Shown one piece after another: positions 52,695 through 61,215 of a stretch of DNA of 64,000 nt. The DNA lies in the NCBI GenBank assembly GCA_964434865.1, contig CAYSWV010000014.1, forward strand, positions 23,430-87,429, in the 5' to 3' direction. Under the pieces are notes generated by a model. That model ran no database searches and had not been told where the DNA came from. It was given only the letters and a program-made list of their open reading frames with translations. The position numbers and the translations under genes are program-made. The stretch's first letter is position 1. Every line of letters begins with the position of its first letter. The DNA comes from CAYSWV01 sp964434865 (GTDB lineage: Bacteria > Cyanobacteriota > Cyanobacteriia > Thermostichales > Thermostichaceae).

Positions 52695-53183
52695 ATGTCT
52701 GCAAAACGGACCTGGCTGAAATGGGTACTGATCTTACTGGGAGGTCTTCTGGCCCTTGGGCTACTGGCTGGGGTGGGTTTATTGGTTTTAGTTGTTTACT
52801 TGGTTGGTGATACACCGACAACTTGTGACAGCGGGTATTACTTGGAGGTTAGGCTCCCACCGAGTACCAACCGTTTAAAAGAATCTTGCAGTGGAGGGAT
52901 CAATCCTAGCCGAACTTTAACGTTCATGATGTCGCCAGCTGATCTCAACTTATTTCAACAAAATTATCCACTGGATCAAATGCAGCCCTGGTTGACAGAT
53001 CCGGCTCAGCTTTCGGGATCAGCCTGGGAGAGAGCAACATCAAGACTAGAGGGACAAGGGGCTCAACTTAACTCACTCCGTTATGGGGAACATAGTGATG
53101 GGGCCTATCATGTCCGAGTGCTTATTGATACCAGTGAAGCAGATCGCTACTTTGTGTATTACCGATCCATCTTTATTGATTGA
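52695..53183 (+). CDS. Membrane-anchored protein, unknown function
   Basis: 162 residues: a basic start, one membrane helix (about residues 10-37, LLGGLLALGLLAGVGLLVLVVYL), then an extracytoplasmic domain containing two Cys (TTCDSGYY and ESCSGG) that could form a disulfide. AGGAG six bases before ATG 52695 fixes the start; the open frame extends back to 52620. No family recognised. Confidence 0.6.
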   Translation: MSAKRTWLKWVLILLGGLLALGLLAGVGLLVLVVYLVGDTPTTCDSGYYLEVRLPPSTNRLKESCSGGINPSRTLTFMMSPADLNLFQQNYPLDQMQPWLTDPAQLSGSAWERATSRLEGQGAQLNSLRYGEHSDGAYHVRVLIDTSEADRYFVYYRSIFID

Positions 53184-53205
53184 GTCAACGAGTCCCACTA
53201 GAACG

Positions 53206-54444
53206 TCAAAGGGAATCAGGGTGTGGCCTAAGTAAGATTAACTGCCGTTGATGCAGAGAGCGTACATGATCAAGTGATAGATCAACAGTTTTGATAATAG
53301 ATCCCACTGATAAGTCAACGGTAGGCTCAGCTGAGCAGGATTGCATAAATTGAAATTCAGCTTCTGTCAAATCAACAGGTTGATAGTTATGATCCAATAA
53401 GGAGTAACTTGGCCAGCCATAGAGACAAGGACTTACCTCTGGAATAGCTTGATACAAGGCTTGATCATCAGTCCAACTTATGCGAGATAAAGGGGGTTGA
53501 CCTAAGAAAAACTCATAGTGACTAATCTCAGGATCCAGCAATTCGATCAAACGGTAGTAGTCTTTGATATCAAGATTTTGAACTCGTTGCATTAAGTCTG
53601 GATTACAGCCCAATAATCGCTCTAATTGCCAGTAGCTCGGATCAGAAAACCCCAGGAAGGTTAGACCTGAGTCTTCAATGAGTTCAAAGAGTGTATGAAT
53701 GTTGAAATTGATCTCTTGTGGATGCACATACATATCTGCAAAGCTAGCATCACGTTGATTTTCAGCAGCCCACCGCCGGTTTTCGTATTGCACTAGGGGA
53801 TTACTGTCTGGCAACGCTGCAAAGATCTGGCGCCCAACCTGTACGCCATCTGGATAGTTACCTCGTTGAGAACCTTGCAGGATACCAATAGCCTCTTGCA
53901 TCAGTCGGATCTCTCGTCGTCCTAACTCTGCATAGACAAAAATATGGAGTAGTCCTCCTGGCGCCAGCTTAGTCCTCAAGGTTTGAAGGCCTCGTTTAGG
54001 ATCAGATAGGTGATGTAACACTCCCACACAGTTAATCAAGTCAAAGGTACCATCGAGCTGATCTAAGTCATACAAGCTCATGGCATGAAACTGGGGGGTC
54101 GAGATACCCTGTTTGTTTAATTGGGATCGCTGATAACGCTCTTGAGCCACGGCTAGGGCTTGCTCGCTTAGATCAATGCCAACCACTTGAGCCTGAGGAT
54201 TCAGAAAACTAAGATACTCTGTACTCGATCCAGTACCACACCCAGCATCTAAGATCCGAATTGAGGTTGAGCCAGGTTTGAAGCCTAAGCAAAAGTTATG
54301 AGCAACTGGCCAACACCAACGCCAGTTGTACCCCGGTGGTGGTGCATCTGAAAGCGGATCAGGGGGAAAGGGATAGGTATTGTAGAGTTGTTTAACTGCT
54401 TGAGCAATTTGATCACTAGTAGTCATTAGCGTGTTCAGATCCAT
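53206..54444 (-). CDS. Class I SAM-dependent methyltransferase
   Basis: 412 residues. SAM-binding motif I ILDAGCGTGSSTEYL (near residue 72), motif II VVGIDLSEQALAVA, and LINCVGVLHHLSDP, with a long C-terminal extension of about 200 residues without a known domain. Small-molecule methyltransferase of unknown substrate. The start is uncertain: ATG 54444 lies inside a tandem 14-bp repeat and is preceded by AGG, while ATG 54426 (MTTSDQ) lacks a ribosome-binding site. Confidence 0.75.
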   Translation of the reverse strand: MDLNTLMTTSDQIAQAVKQLYNTYPFPPDPLSDAPPPGYNWRWCWPVAHNFCLGFKPGSTSIRILDAGCGTGSSTEYLSFLNPQAQVVGIDLSEQALAVAQERYQRSQLNKQGISTPQFHAMSLYDLDQLDGTFDLINCVGVLHHLSDPKRGLQTLRTKLAPGGLLHIFVYAELGRREIRLMQEAIGILQGSQRGNYPDGVQVGRQIFAALPDSNPLVQYENRRWAAENQRDASFADMYVHPQEINFNIHTLFELIEDSGLTFLGFSDPSYWQLERLLGCNPDLMQRVQNLDIKDYYRLIELLDPEISHYEFFLGQPPLSRISWTDDQALYQAIPEVSPCLYGWPSYSLLDHNYQPVDLTEAEFQFMQSCSAEPTVDLSVGSIIKTVDLSLDHVRSLHQRQLILLRPHPDSL

Positions 54445-54482
54445 CCTGGTAAGCCCATCCTGGTAAGCCCATCCTGGTAAAC
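54441..54482. repeat. 14-bp tandem triplet at the methyltransferase start
   Basis: CCATCCTGGTAAGC at 54441-54454, 54455-54468 and a third, slightly altered copy from 54469. On the minus strand each unit carries CCAGGATGG, so it offers an ATG after AGG, but the 14-bp period places the three ATG codons in different frames. Confidence 0.9.
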
Positions 54483-54501
54483 AATGATGATCTATGCGAT
54501 T

Positions 54502-54509
54502 GCGATCGC
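54502..54509. promoter_or_regulatory. Single HIP1 octamer GCGATCGC
   Basis: The cyanobacterial highly iterated palindrome was found only once in this window, just upstream of cysQ. Confidence 0.8.
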
Positions 54510-54702
54510 TATACCCTTGTGACGACCGCTTTTATGATCAGGGTAGTTAACCTGCTAGGTCATTGATTTTACCGAAATTAGGTCACAGGGGCGCTATTTG
54601 ATTTCCGTGTTCAATACCTGTCGTAACGATCAGGTTACCGATAGGATAGAGCGTTATGATAGCTAAGATTTTCGCGGTAGACCGGTTATCCAGGATGTAC
54701 TT

Positions 54703-55536
54703 ATGTCAATTTCAGATCTTCAATCCTTGCTACCTAACGTAGTTACGTTGGCTCAGGAAGCTGGCGCAGCGATCATGAAGGTTTATCAAAAGGCTGATAT
54801 TGAGACCACTTACAAAGATGATCGCTCTCCCCTGACTGAAGCGGACTTGGCCTCACATCAGATTATTAGTATCGGACTCAATCAGCTCACACCTGATATT
54901 CCTGTTCTCTCCGAAGAATCGAGACAAGTCTCTCTGGCAATGCGTCAAACCTGGACTCGGTTTTGGCTGGTTGATCCATTAGATGGTACCAAAGAGTTTA
55001 TTAAGCGCAATGGCCAATTTACCGTTAATATTGCTCTGGTCAATCAAGGGGTACCCGAGTTAGGTGTTGTTTTTGCACCTGATTTAGACACTATCTACTG
55101 GGCTGCCCAAGGGATGGGAGCCTACAAACAAATAGCAGATCAAACGCCTAGTTTACTTCAAGTGCGCTCCTATCCAGAAGCAGATCTTAAAGTGGTGGCC
55201 AGTCGTTCTCATGCTGGACCTGAAACTGAAGCCTTTTTAGCCAAACTCAAGACTGTCTGTGAATCAGTGACAGCTCTATCTATGGGGAGTTCACTCAAGA
55301 TTTGCTTAGTTGCCGAAGGAACCGCCCATCTCTATCCCCGCTTTGGTCCGACGATGGAGTGGGATACTGGCGCCGCCCAGTGTGTTCTCGAACAGGCTGG
55401 AGGCCAACTCACTGATCTAAATGCTATCCCGCTTCGTTACAACAAAGACGAGTTATTAAATCCATTTTTTATTGCCTGTACCCAAGACGCCGCTACTCTA
55501 TGGCCCACGCTAGTTGATCAACCCGCAACCGCTTGA
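54703..55536 (+). CDS. cysQ: 3'(2'),5'-bisphosphate nucleotidase CysQ
   Basis: 277 residues of the inositol-monophosphatase-like family. EESRQ (metal), DPLDGTKEFIKRNGQFTVNIAL (the DP(L/I)DGT motif), SRSHAG and EWDTGAAQCVLEQAGG are in place. It hydrolyses PAP to AMP, removing the by-product of sulfate activation and sulfotransferases (a sulfotransferase gene lies at 11397-12023). AGGA precedes ATG 54703. Confidence 0.9.
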   Translation: MSISDLQSLLPNVVTLAQEAGAAIMKVYQKADIETTYKDDRSPLTEADLASHQIISIGLNQLTPDIPVLSEESRQVSLAMRQTWTRFWLVDPLDGTKEFIKRNGQFTVNIALVNQGVPELGVVFAPDLDTIYWAAQGMGAYKQIADQTPSLLQVRSYPEADLKVVASRSHAGPETEAFLAKLKTVCESVTALSMGSSLKICLVAEGTAHLYPRFGPTMEWDTGAAQCVLEQAGGQLTDLNAIPLRYNKDELLNPFFIACTQDAATLWPTLVDQPATA

Positions 55537-55538
55537 TC

Positions 55539-56111
55539 TTACGGTGATGTCGGAAAGTGATGCTCTAGTAACGTAGCAACTGCTTGAGGCTTCACGCGGC
55601 GGTATCGAGATCGATCGGGTAAAACCACGAGATTAGGACCCTGTTTACATTGCTTCATACAGCCCGTCAGCTTAAGACGGATCCGATCCCCCTGCGGATG
55701 TTGAGCCAAAGCCAGGCGCAACTGTTTCACAACTTGGGATCCCCCTTGCTTTTGACAATCTGATTTCCGGCACACCTGAATACATCCCAATTCTTGAGAT
55801 GGACTAGACGCTGATGAGGCCGGCAGGGAAGGATTAGGTAATGCCTGAGTAGAATCAGTATCTGGCGTTTGGATTGACCAAGCTTTTAGCTTTGGGGCCT
55901 GCTCTTTAGACTTAGTAGTCCCTCTCACTACAATGGCCATGCCTACTGTCAGCTGGGATCCTAGGGTTGATCGCAAAGACTTAGCTAACTTAATCCGAAG
56001 ATCACCAGTTGGAGTGGCTAAATGAAAGTACTTCAGCTTACCCTTCTCATTAGGTTCAAACCCTTGAAACTGGCCTGCCACCTCAAAAGTGTTGGCTTCA
56101 CACCTACTCAT
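55539..56111 (-). CDS. Thioredoxin-like [2Fe-2S] ferredoxin-domain protein
   Basis: 190 residues. The C-terminal 80 residues are a thioredoxin-like ferredoxin domain with cysteines in VCRKSDCQKQGG and LTGCMKQCKQGP, the spacing used to hold a [2Fe-2S] cluster. The N-terminal half is a beta-rich module (about 1-75) with no known role, joined by a Ser/Pro linker. Two bases separate its stop from that of cysQ. Confidence 0.78.
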   Translation of the reverse strand: MSRCEANTFEVAGQFQGFEPNEKGKLKYFHLATPTGDLRIKLAKSLRSTLGSQLTVGMAIVVRGTTKSKEQAPKLKAWSIQTPDTDSTQALPNPSLPASSASSPSQELGCIQVCRKSDCQKQGGSQVVKQLRLALAQHPQGDRIRLKLTGCMKQCKQGPNLVVLPDRSRYRRVKPQAVATLLEHHFPTSP

Positions 56112-56199
56112 AACTGATCCACAGAACTCAACTTACACCCTAGCTCATCAGACTAGTGCTGTCGTTGCAGCATCGATGACACTGGAGAATTTGCCCCGT

Positions 56200-56463
56200 T
56201 TAAACCATTGAAAGCCGCCAACACTGCTCTAACCAATCCACTAACTCGGGACGGGGGGCCTTGAACTGTTGAACGACACTCCGAAGTTGCACAGCTGCTA
56301 CGCCATCAGGAATCTCTACATACAAATGGCCATCAGGGCAACACCAGGCAGCAATAGAAAGCTCTTGTAAGCGTAGCCAGACTTGCCAGCGCAGCCAGTA
56401 TGGGATCTGGACTTGCTGTAAGGCATTAAGCTGTGTATCAGATATCATAGATTCGTTTATCAT
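56200..56463 (-). CDS. Small protein of unknown function beside dpsA
   Basis: 87 residues, Trp/Leu-rich and probably globular (PYWLRWQVWLRLQELSIAAW). No motif recognised. Same strand as dpsA, 12 bases downstream of its stop, so it may be co-transcribed with it; start at 56463 or at the internal ATG 56448. Confidence 0.5.
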   Translation of the reverse strand: MINESMISDTQLNALQQVQIPYWLRWQVWLRLQELSIAAWCCPDGHLYVEIPDGVAAVQLRSVVQQFKAPRPELVDWLEQCWRLSMV

Positions 56464-56475
56464 TTTGGATTGGCT

Positions 56476-57030
56476 TTACACACTATGGCCATTGCTAGAA
56501 CTCATGCCTATCTTCAAACTATCCTGAGCCAGGAAGTGAGACAGGTGAAAGGCTCGCTCTTCAGTTTTCAGTAAAATACCTTCATAAAGATAACGTGTAG
56601 CCCGATCGCCCAAACTTTCTGCCTGAGCAGCTTGTGACCGAATCAAACTGATGATGGCTTGCTCAGCTTCTAGATCATGACCAATCATGGTGCGAGCATT
56701 GAAGGCCCCATCAGGCTCAGGCGTAAAGCAGCATAGTTGGGCTAGCCAAGAAAAATTCCCTGCCGGTACACCACCTAATCCATCTAAGCGTTCGCCTAGT
56801 TGATGTGCATGGTCTTGAACCTGATCATAGCTCTCTTGAAAGTACTGATGAAGCTGATAAAATTCAGCCCCTTCAACTACGAAGTGATGTTTTTGATATT
56901 GCAAGTAAAGAGCTTGAAAGCTGGCATAGGCGACATTCAACCCTTCACAAACCGGCCTTGTGATCTCTAGGCCTAAGAGAATACCAGAATTGCCAATGTG
57001 ATCAGGAGATTGGACACGTGTATCAGTCAT
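56476..57030 (-). CDS. dpsA: Dps-family ferritin with a three-histidine ferroxidase site
   Basis: 184 residues. Dps stores iron and protects DNA by oxidising Fe2+ with H2O2 or O2 at intersubunit sites. The ligands align as His49, His61 (QLHQYF), His76 where most Dps have Asp, and Glu80 (GERLDGLGG). The Asp-to-His change matches the family of Thermosynechococcus DpsA, which binds Zn and uses O2 efficiently (established knowledge of that family). ATG 57030 is preferred over the TTG at 57060. Divergent from futA. Confidence 0.87.
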   Translation of the reverse strand: MTDTRVQSPDHIGNSGILLGLEITRPVCEGLNVAYASFQALYLQYQKHHFVVEGAEFYQLHQYFQESYDQVQDHAHQLGERLDGLGGVPAGNFSWLAQLCCFTPEPDGAFNARTMIGHDLEAEQAIISLIRSQAAQAESLGDRATRYLYEGILLKTEERAFHLSHFLAQDSLKIGMSSSNGHSV

Positions 57031-57396
57031 GAGAAGTTGCAATAAAGAACGTTGTTGCAAGCTTGACGCAATAAGCTGCTATTAGAAACCTTATCGAATC
57101 CAGGATCTAATTGCAAGTGATTCTCAGACCTTTCTGGAGGCGCGTAATGTAAGTTCACAAATCAAGGAAATGTTGCAACAAGTAACAAGCTATTTCAGTT
57201 GTATAAGGGATAGATCGTAGGTGTTAAGTCAGCTCAGGTGAATCTATTCACTTGTTGACATTACTTTCCTATGAGCTTAAGCTCGTTGATGTACTTCTGG
57301 GAATCAGTTGCAACAAGATTCACTATTGCGCAATAGGTAGAGGGATCCTCTTGTTGCCAGGACTGCCCACTTTGAATACTCGATCTGAAGTGAGTT
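57031..57396. other. Divergent dpsA-futA regulatory region
   Basis: 366 bp holding both promoters. GTTGCAACAAG occurs at 57172-57182 and 57307-57317, and its inverted core TTGTTGCAA at 57052-57060. A palindrome ATTGCGCAAT lies at 57325-57336. No clear Fur box was recognised by eye. Confidence 0.6.
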
Positions 57397-58449
57397 ATGA
57401 AATACGTCAATTCGTCAATCCTTATAGCATTAGGGACTGGTTTAGGGAGTCTGCTACTGAGTTCTTTGTTGGTGGCTGAAGTCAAAGGGCAAGCTCAGGA
57501 TACGCTCAATCTCTATACCTCTCGTCACTACAACACGGATCAAGCCCTTTATGATGATTTCACTGAGGCCACTGGGATCCAAGTCAATCTGATCGAAGGC
57601 AAAGCAGATGAGTTGATTGAGCGTATCCGCAGTGAAGGAGAGAATAGCCCAGCGGATGTGCTCTGTACTGTTGATGCTGGACGACTGTGGCGGGCTGACC
57701 AGGCTGGTATTTTTAGCCCTGTATCCTCTGAAGTTTTAGAAGCGGCTATCCCCGAAAGCCTGCGCCATCCTGAAGGACACTGGTTTGGCTTTTCGAAGCG
57801 AGCTCGAGCCATTATGTACCACACCGATAAGGTTGATCCTTCAGCGCTCTCCTCCTACGAAGAGTTGGCAGACCCTGAATGGGAAGGGAAAGTCTTGATC
57901 CGCTCTTCAAGCAACATTTACAATCAGTCCCTGGTGGCCTCGCTGGTGGAATCCATTGGCACAGAAGCGACTGAAGCGTGGGCTGAGGGCATTGTCGAGA
58001 ATATGGCTCGACCTCCAGAAGGTGGGGATACCGACCAGATCAAGGCATTAGCAGCTGGACTCGGTGAGGTTGCGGTTGCTAACACCTACTACCTTGCTCG
58101 GTTAAAGGCCTCTGATAATCCTGAGGATCAAGCCATCGCTGAAAAAGTCGGTGTGATTTTTCCTAACCAATCGGATCGGGGTACTCATGTCAATATCAGC
58201 GGTTGTGGTGTAGTGGCAACATCGTCGAATGGGGAGGGTGCTGTTCAGTTTCTAGAATATTTGATCAGCCCTCAAGCTCAACGGTATTTTGCTGATGGTA
58301 ACAACGAGCATCCCGTCGTGTCTGATGTGGCTCCCAATTCGGTTATTGCTAGCTTTGGAGAATTTAAGGAAGATACCATCAATGCCAACGTGTATGGTGT
58401 CAATAATCCTGAAGCGATCAAGATCTTTGATCGGGTTGGTTGGAAATAA
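57397..58449 (+). CDS. futA: Iron ABC transporter substrate-binding protein (FutA/IdiA-like)
   Basis: 350 residues. Signal peptide (ILIALGTGLGSLLLSSLLVAEVKG), then a type 2 periplasmic-binding fold with LNLYTSRHYNTD near the start, the four-helix Tyr region ARAIMYHTDK and TYYLARLKAS. This is the FutA/IdiA/FbpA family, which binds ferric iron in the periplasm for the FutBC importer or protects photosystem II. The permease and ATPase genes are not in the window. ATG 57397 follows GTGAG closely. Divergent from dpsA. Confidence 0.88.
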   Translation: MKYVNSSILIALGTGLGSLLLSSLLVAEVKGQAQDTLNLYTSRHYNTDQALYDDFTEATGIQVNLIEGKADELIERIRSEGENSPADVLCTVDAGRLWRADQAGIFSPVSSEVLEAAIPESLRHPEGHWFGFSKRARAIMYHTDKVDPSALSSYEELADPEWEGKVLIRSSSNIYNQSLVASLVESIGTEATEAWAEGIVENMARPPEGGDTDQIKALAAGLGEVAVANTYYLARLKASDNPEDQAIAEKVGVIFPNQSDRGTHVNISGCGVVATSSNGEGAVQFLEYLISPQAQRYFADGNNEHPVVSDVAPNSVIASFGEFKEDTINANVYGVNNPEAIKIFDRVGWK

Positions 58450-58622
58450 CAGCACTAGATCGATCTAAGGCCTAAGGCCCCCAACTTATTCCGATAAGCC
58501 TCACTAGCTACTTCAGTACTTAGTTCTTAGCCTCACGACTCCCTAGGGTCGGGGGTTGTACTGGGGGCAAATTTAGGCTTATCCTGAGAGAGATGGGGCC
58601 AATTTGAGCTGAAGGAGTAACT

Positions 58623-59411
58623 GTGGTTAGTTCACTTGATCCAGTCCTTGAAGCTCAAAACTTACGAGTCTATTACGGTAACTCACTTGCGGTTAGAGAT
58701 GTGTCACTCTCGATCCCAGCTTGTTCGATCACAGCCTTTATTGGGGCTTCGGGATGTGGCAAGAGTACCGTCTTACGCTGTTTCAACCGCCTGAATGATC
58801 TGATTGAGGGGTTTCGTTTAGAGGGCCAAGTTCGCTACTGTGGTCATAATATTTATGATCGGGGGATTGATCCAGTATCTGTAAGACGGCGCATCGGTAT
58901 TGTTTTTCAAAAGCCGAATCCTTTACCCAAGTCTATTTTCAATAACGTTGCTTATGGGCCCCGAGTCACTGGCTATACAGGTAATCTCAATGATCTGGTC
59001 GAACAAGTCTTACGACAAGCAGTTCTATGGGATGAAGTCAAAGATAAATTAAAATCTAGTGCGTTGGCCCTATCAGGTGGTCAGCAGCAGCGGCTTTGTA
59101 TCGCTCGTACGCTAGCCACTCAACCGGATGTGATCTTAATGGATGAGCCATGCGCTTCCCTAGATCCTATTTCAACTCTAAAAATTGAAGATTTGATCTG
59201 GACTCTGAAGCAACAGTACACCATTGTCATTGTTACTCACAACATGCAGCAAGCGACTCGGATCTCAGATATGACCGCGTTTTTCAATGTAGAAACCTCT
59301 GAGACCGGTAAGCGCACGGGCTACTTAGTTGAATACGATCAAACGCAAACCATTTTTAATACTCCTCAAGTGGCGGCAACCCGAGACTACATCAGTGGCA
59401 AAATCGGTTGA
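58623..59411 (+). CDS. pstB: Phosphate ABC transporter ATP-binding protein PstB
   Basis: 262 residues. Walker A GASGCGKSTVL, LRCFNRLNDLI, FQKPNPLPKSIFNNVAYG, signature LSGGQQQRLCIAR and Walker B VILMDEPCASLDP are diagnostic of PstB. It would energise the PstSCA phosphate importer, but pstS, pstC and pstA are not in the window. GTG 58623 is preceded by AAGGAG (58612-58617). Between futA and menB, both on the same strand. Confidence 0.93.
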   Translation: MVSSLDPVLEAQNLRVYYGNSLAVRDVSLSIPACSITAFIGASGCGKSTVLRCFNRLNDLIEGFRLEGQVRYCGHNIYDRGIDPVSVRRRIGIVFQKPNPLPKSIFNNVAYGPRVTGYTGNLNDLVEQVLRQAVLWDEVKDKLKSSALALSGGQQQRLCIARTLATQPDVILMDEPCASLDPISTLKIEDLIWTLKQQYTIVIVTHNMQQATRISDMTAFFNVETSETGKRTGYLVEYDQTQTIFNTPQVAATRDYISGKIG

Positions 59412-59472
59412 TCTTAACCCAATCTCACATCGTACAATCGGGAGCTAGTCAGGCTTGGATCAAGGAGCACCC

Positions 59473-60306
59473 ATGCAAGTAGAATGGCATTCCGTCAAGG
59501 ACTACGACGATATCTTGTTTTACAAAGCTGACGGCATCGCCAAGATCACCATCAACCGCCCTCATAAACGCAATGCCTTTCGGCCTAAAACAGTCTCAGA
59601 GCTTTACGAGGCCTTTGCAGACGCCAGAGATGATCACACCATTGGGGTGGTATTACTCACAGGTGCGGGTCCGCATACGGATGGAGCTTATGCTTTTTGT
59701 GCTGGCGGTGATCAAAGTATTCGAGGCCAGGCTGGCTATTTAGATGATCAAGGGGTCGCCCGCTTAAATGTGTTGGACTTACAACGTTTGATCCGATCCA
59801 TGCCTAAAGTGGTGATTGCTTTGGTGGCAGGATATGCCATTGGAGGGGGACATGTTTTACATTTGGTTTGCGATCTAACGATTGCAGCTGATAATGCTAT
59901 CTTTGGGCAGACAGGTCCCAAGGTTGGTAGTTTTGATGGGGGTTTTGGTGCTAGTTACTTAGCTAGAATTGTGGGTCAAAAGAAAGCTCGTGAGATCTGG
60001 TTTCTTTGCAGGCAATACACAGCTGCCGATGCCTTAGCCATGGGTCTGGTTAATACAGTGGTGCCTATTGCTCAACTGGAAGCAGAAGGGATCCAATGGG
60101 CTCATGAAATCTTACAAAAAAGCCCTCTAGCGATCCGTTGTTTGAAATCTGCCTTTAACGCTGATTGTGATGGTCAGGCTGGACTCCAAGAATTAGCTGG
60201 AAATGCTACTTTACTTTACTACCTTACTGAAGAAGCCCAAGAAGGTAAGCAGGCTTTTCTAGAAAAACGATCGCCTAACTTTCAACAGTTTCCCTGGCGA
60301 CCTTAA
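59473..60306 (+). CDS. menB: 1,4-dihydroxy-2-naphthoyl-CoA synthase MenB
   Basis: 277 residues of the crotonase fold. VALVAGYAIGGGHVLHLVCDLTIAA, AFCAGGDQS and QTGPKVGSFDGGFG (the naphthoate-ring-forming segment) identify MenB, which makes the naphthoate ring of phylloquinone for photosystem I. AAGGAG precedes ATG 59473. The other phylloquinone gene in the window is menG (34858). Confidence 0.94.
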   Translation: MQVEWHSVKDYDDILFYKADGIAKITINRPHKRNAFRPKTVSELYEAFADARDDHTIGVVLLTGAGPHTDGAYAFCAGGDQSIRGQAGYLDDQGVARLNVLDLQRLIRSMPKVVIALVAGYAIGGGHVLHLVCDLTIAADNAIFGQTGPKVGSFDGGFGASYLARIVGQKKAREIWFLCRQYTAADALAMGLVNTVVPIAQLEAEGIQWAHEILQKSPLAIRCLKSAFNADCDGQAGLQELAGNATLLYYLTEEAQEGKQAFLEKRSPNFQQFPWRP

Positions 60307-60385
60307 GCTAGATCTCCCACCAACAATCAGCTCTCAAACAGGCTAGACTCGATACCCATTGCAAGGTCATGGACTCAGAAATGCA

Positions 60386-60937
60386 TTAACGCGGAACTGC
60401 TGCTGAGATAAGAAAACCTATACCAACTACCATAACTCCTCCACCTATGGGATAAACCCATCCACGATTGTCTTTCTCGATCATTAAGGTGGACTGACTC
60501 TGTTGCTCAATAAAGCGGTTAATCTGTACAACCGTTTGTTCTTTATCTTTTAGACCGGATGAGTAAACTGATGTTAGAGGTATTTCCTGATCACTATCAA
60601 GTAAAAGGACCCGATAGGATTTGGTCACTCTTCTCCCATGCCTATCCCTATCTCTATCATTGTCACCCAGCGTAATGCTTACACCTGATCTATCTCGTGA
60701 TCTATCTCGGTTTCCATTTCGATCAACGCTGATTTTCGTGTCAAGTTTTGCACCTTCTAACGATTGAATTTGCCTTGATTGCGATCCAAGTAAGCCCTCA
60801 GAGATAAGATCACATTGAATGGTTTCAGGACTGGAGCGCATACAGTCAAGGGTTGAAACATTGCCCATAGCCAGGACAATCCCAATCCCTACAGCAATTG
60901 AGATAAAGCCAAATATAGCTCTGCTACCCATTTTCAT
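60386..60937 (-). CDS. Membrane protein with Asp/Arg-rich repeat, unknown function
   Basis: 183 residues with membrane helices at both ends (about residues 6-24 and 162-180). The extracytoplasmic middle holds DRNGNRDRSRDRSG and DRDRDRHGRR, produced partly by a 12-bp DNA duplication (GATCTATCTCGT at 60687-60698 and its copy at 60699-60710 on the plus strand). Two Cys (DCMRSS and QCDLIS) could form a disulfide. No family recognised. Confidence 0.6.
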   Translation of the reverse strand: MKMGSRAIFGFISIAVGIGIVLAMGNVSTLDCMRSSPETIQCDLISEGLLGSQSRQIQSLEGAKLDTKISVDRNGNRDRSRDRSGVSITLGDNDRDRDRHGRRVTKSYRVLLLDSDQEIPLTSVYSSGLKDKEQTVVQINRFIEQQSQSTLMIEKDNRGWVYPIGGGVMVVGIGFLISAAVPR

Positions 60938-61215
60938 AGTGAAGAACAGTAAGACTGCTGATGATTTCAGGAACTAAACAATAGTAAACTTTGATGAAAG
61001 CAGCCTCCTAAAAGTTACGCCTACATGATTACAGATAACAGGCCTGGATCTCTACCCTTTGAGTTCAGCCCACTATTTTTCTAATGTTCATTATTATACA
61101 TTGTGGCAAAACTCTCCAGTAGTAGCTTATGAAGGAAGTGATAGCCAGTCCTCACCGTGGTAACAAGTCGATACCTGTGGCCTAATTTTAAAAAACTTCC
61201 TGGGCTGGATCTTCC

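Noticed and set aside
58470..58570. GGCC/CCCTAGGG-rich segment after futA as a terminator
   Set aside because: Only short palindromes without a T tract; no stable hairpin can be drawn.
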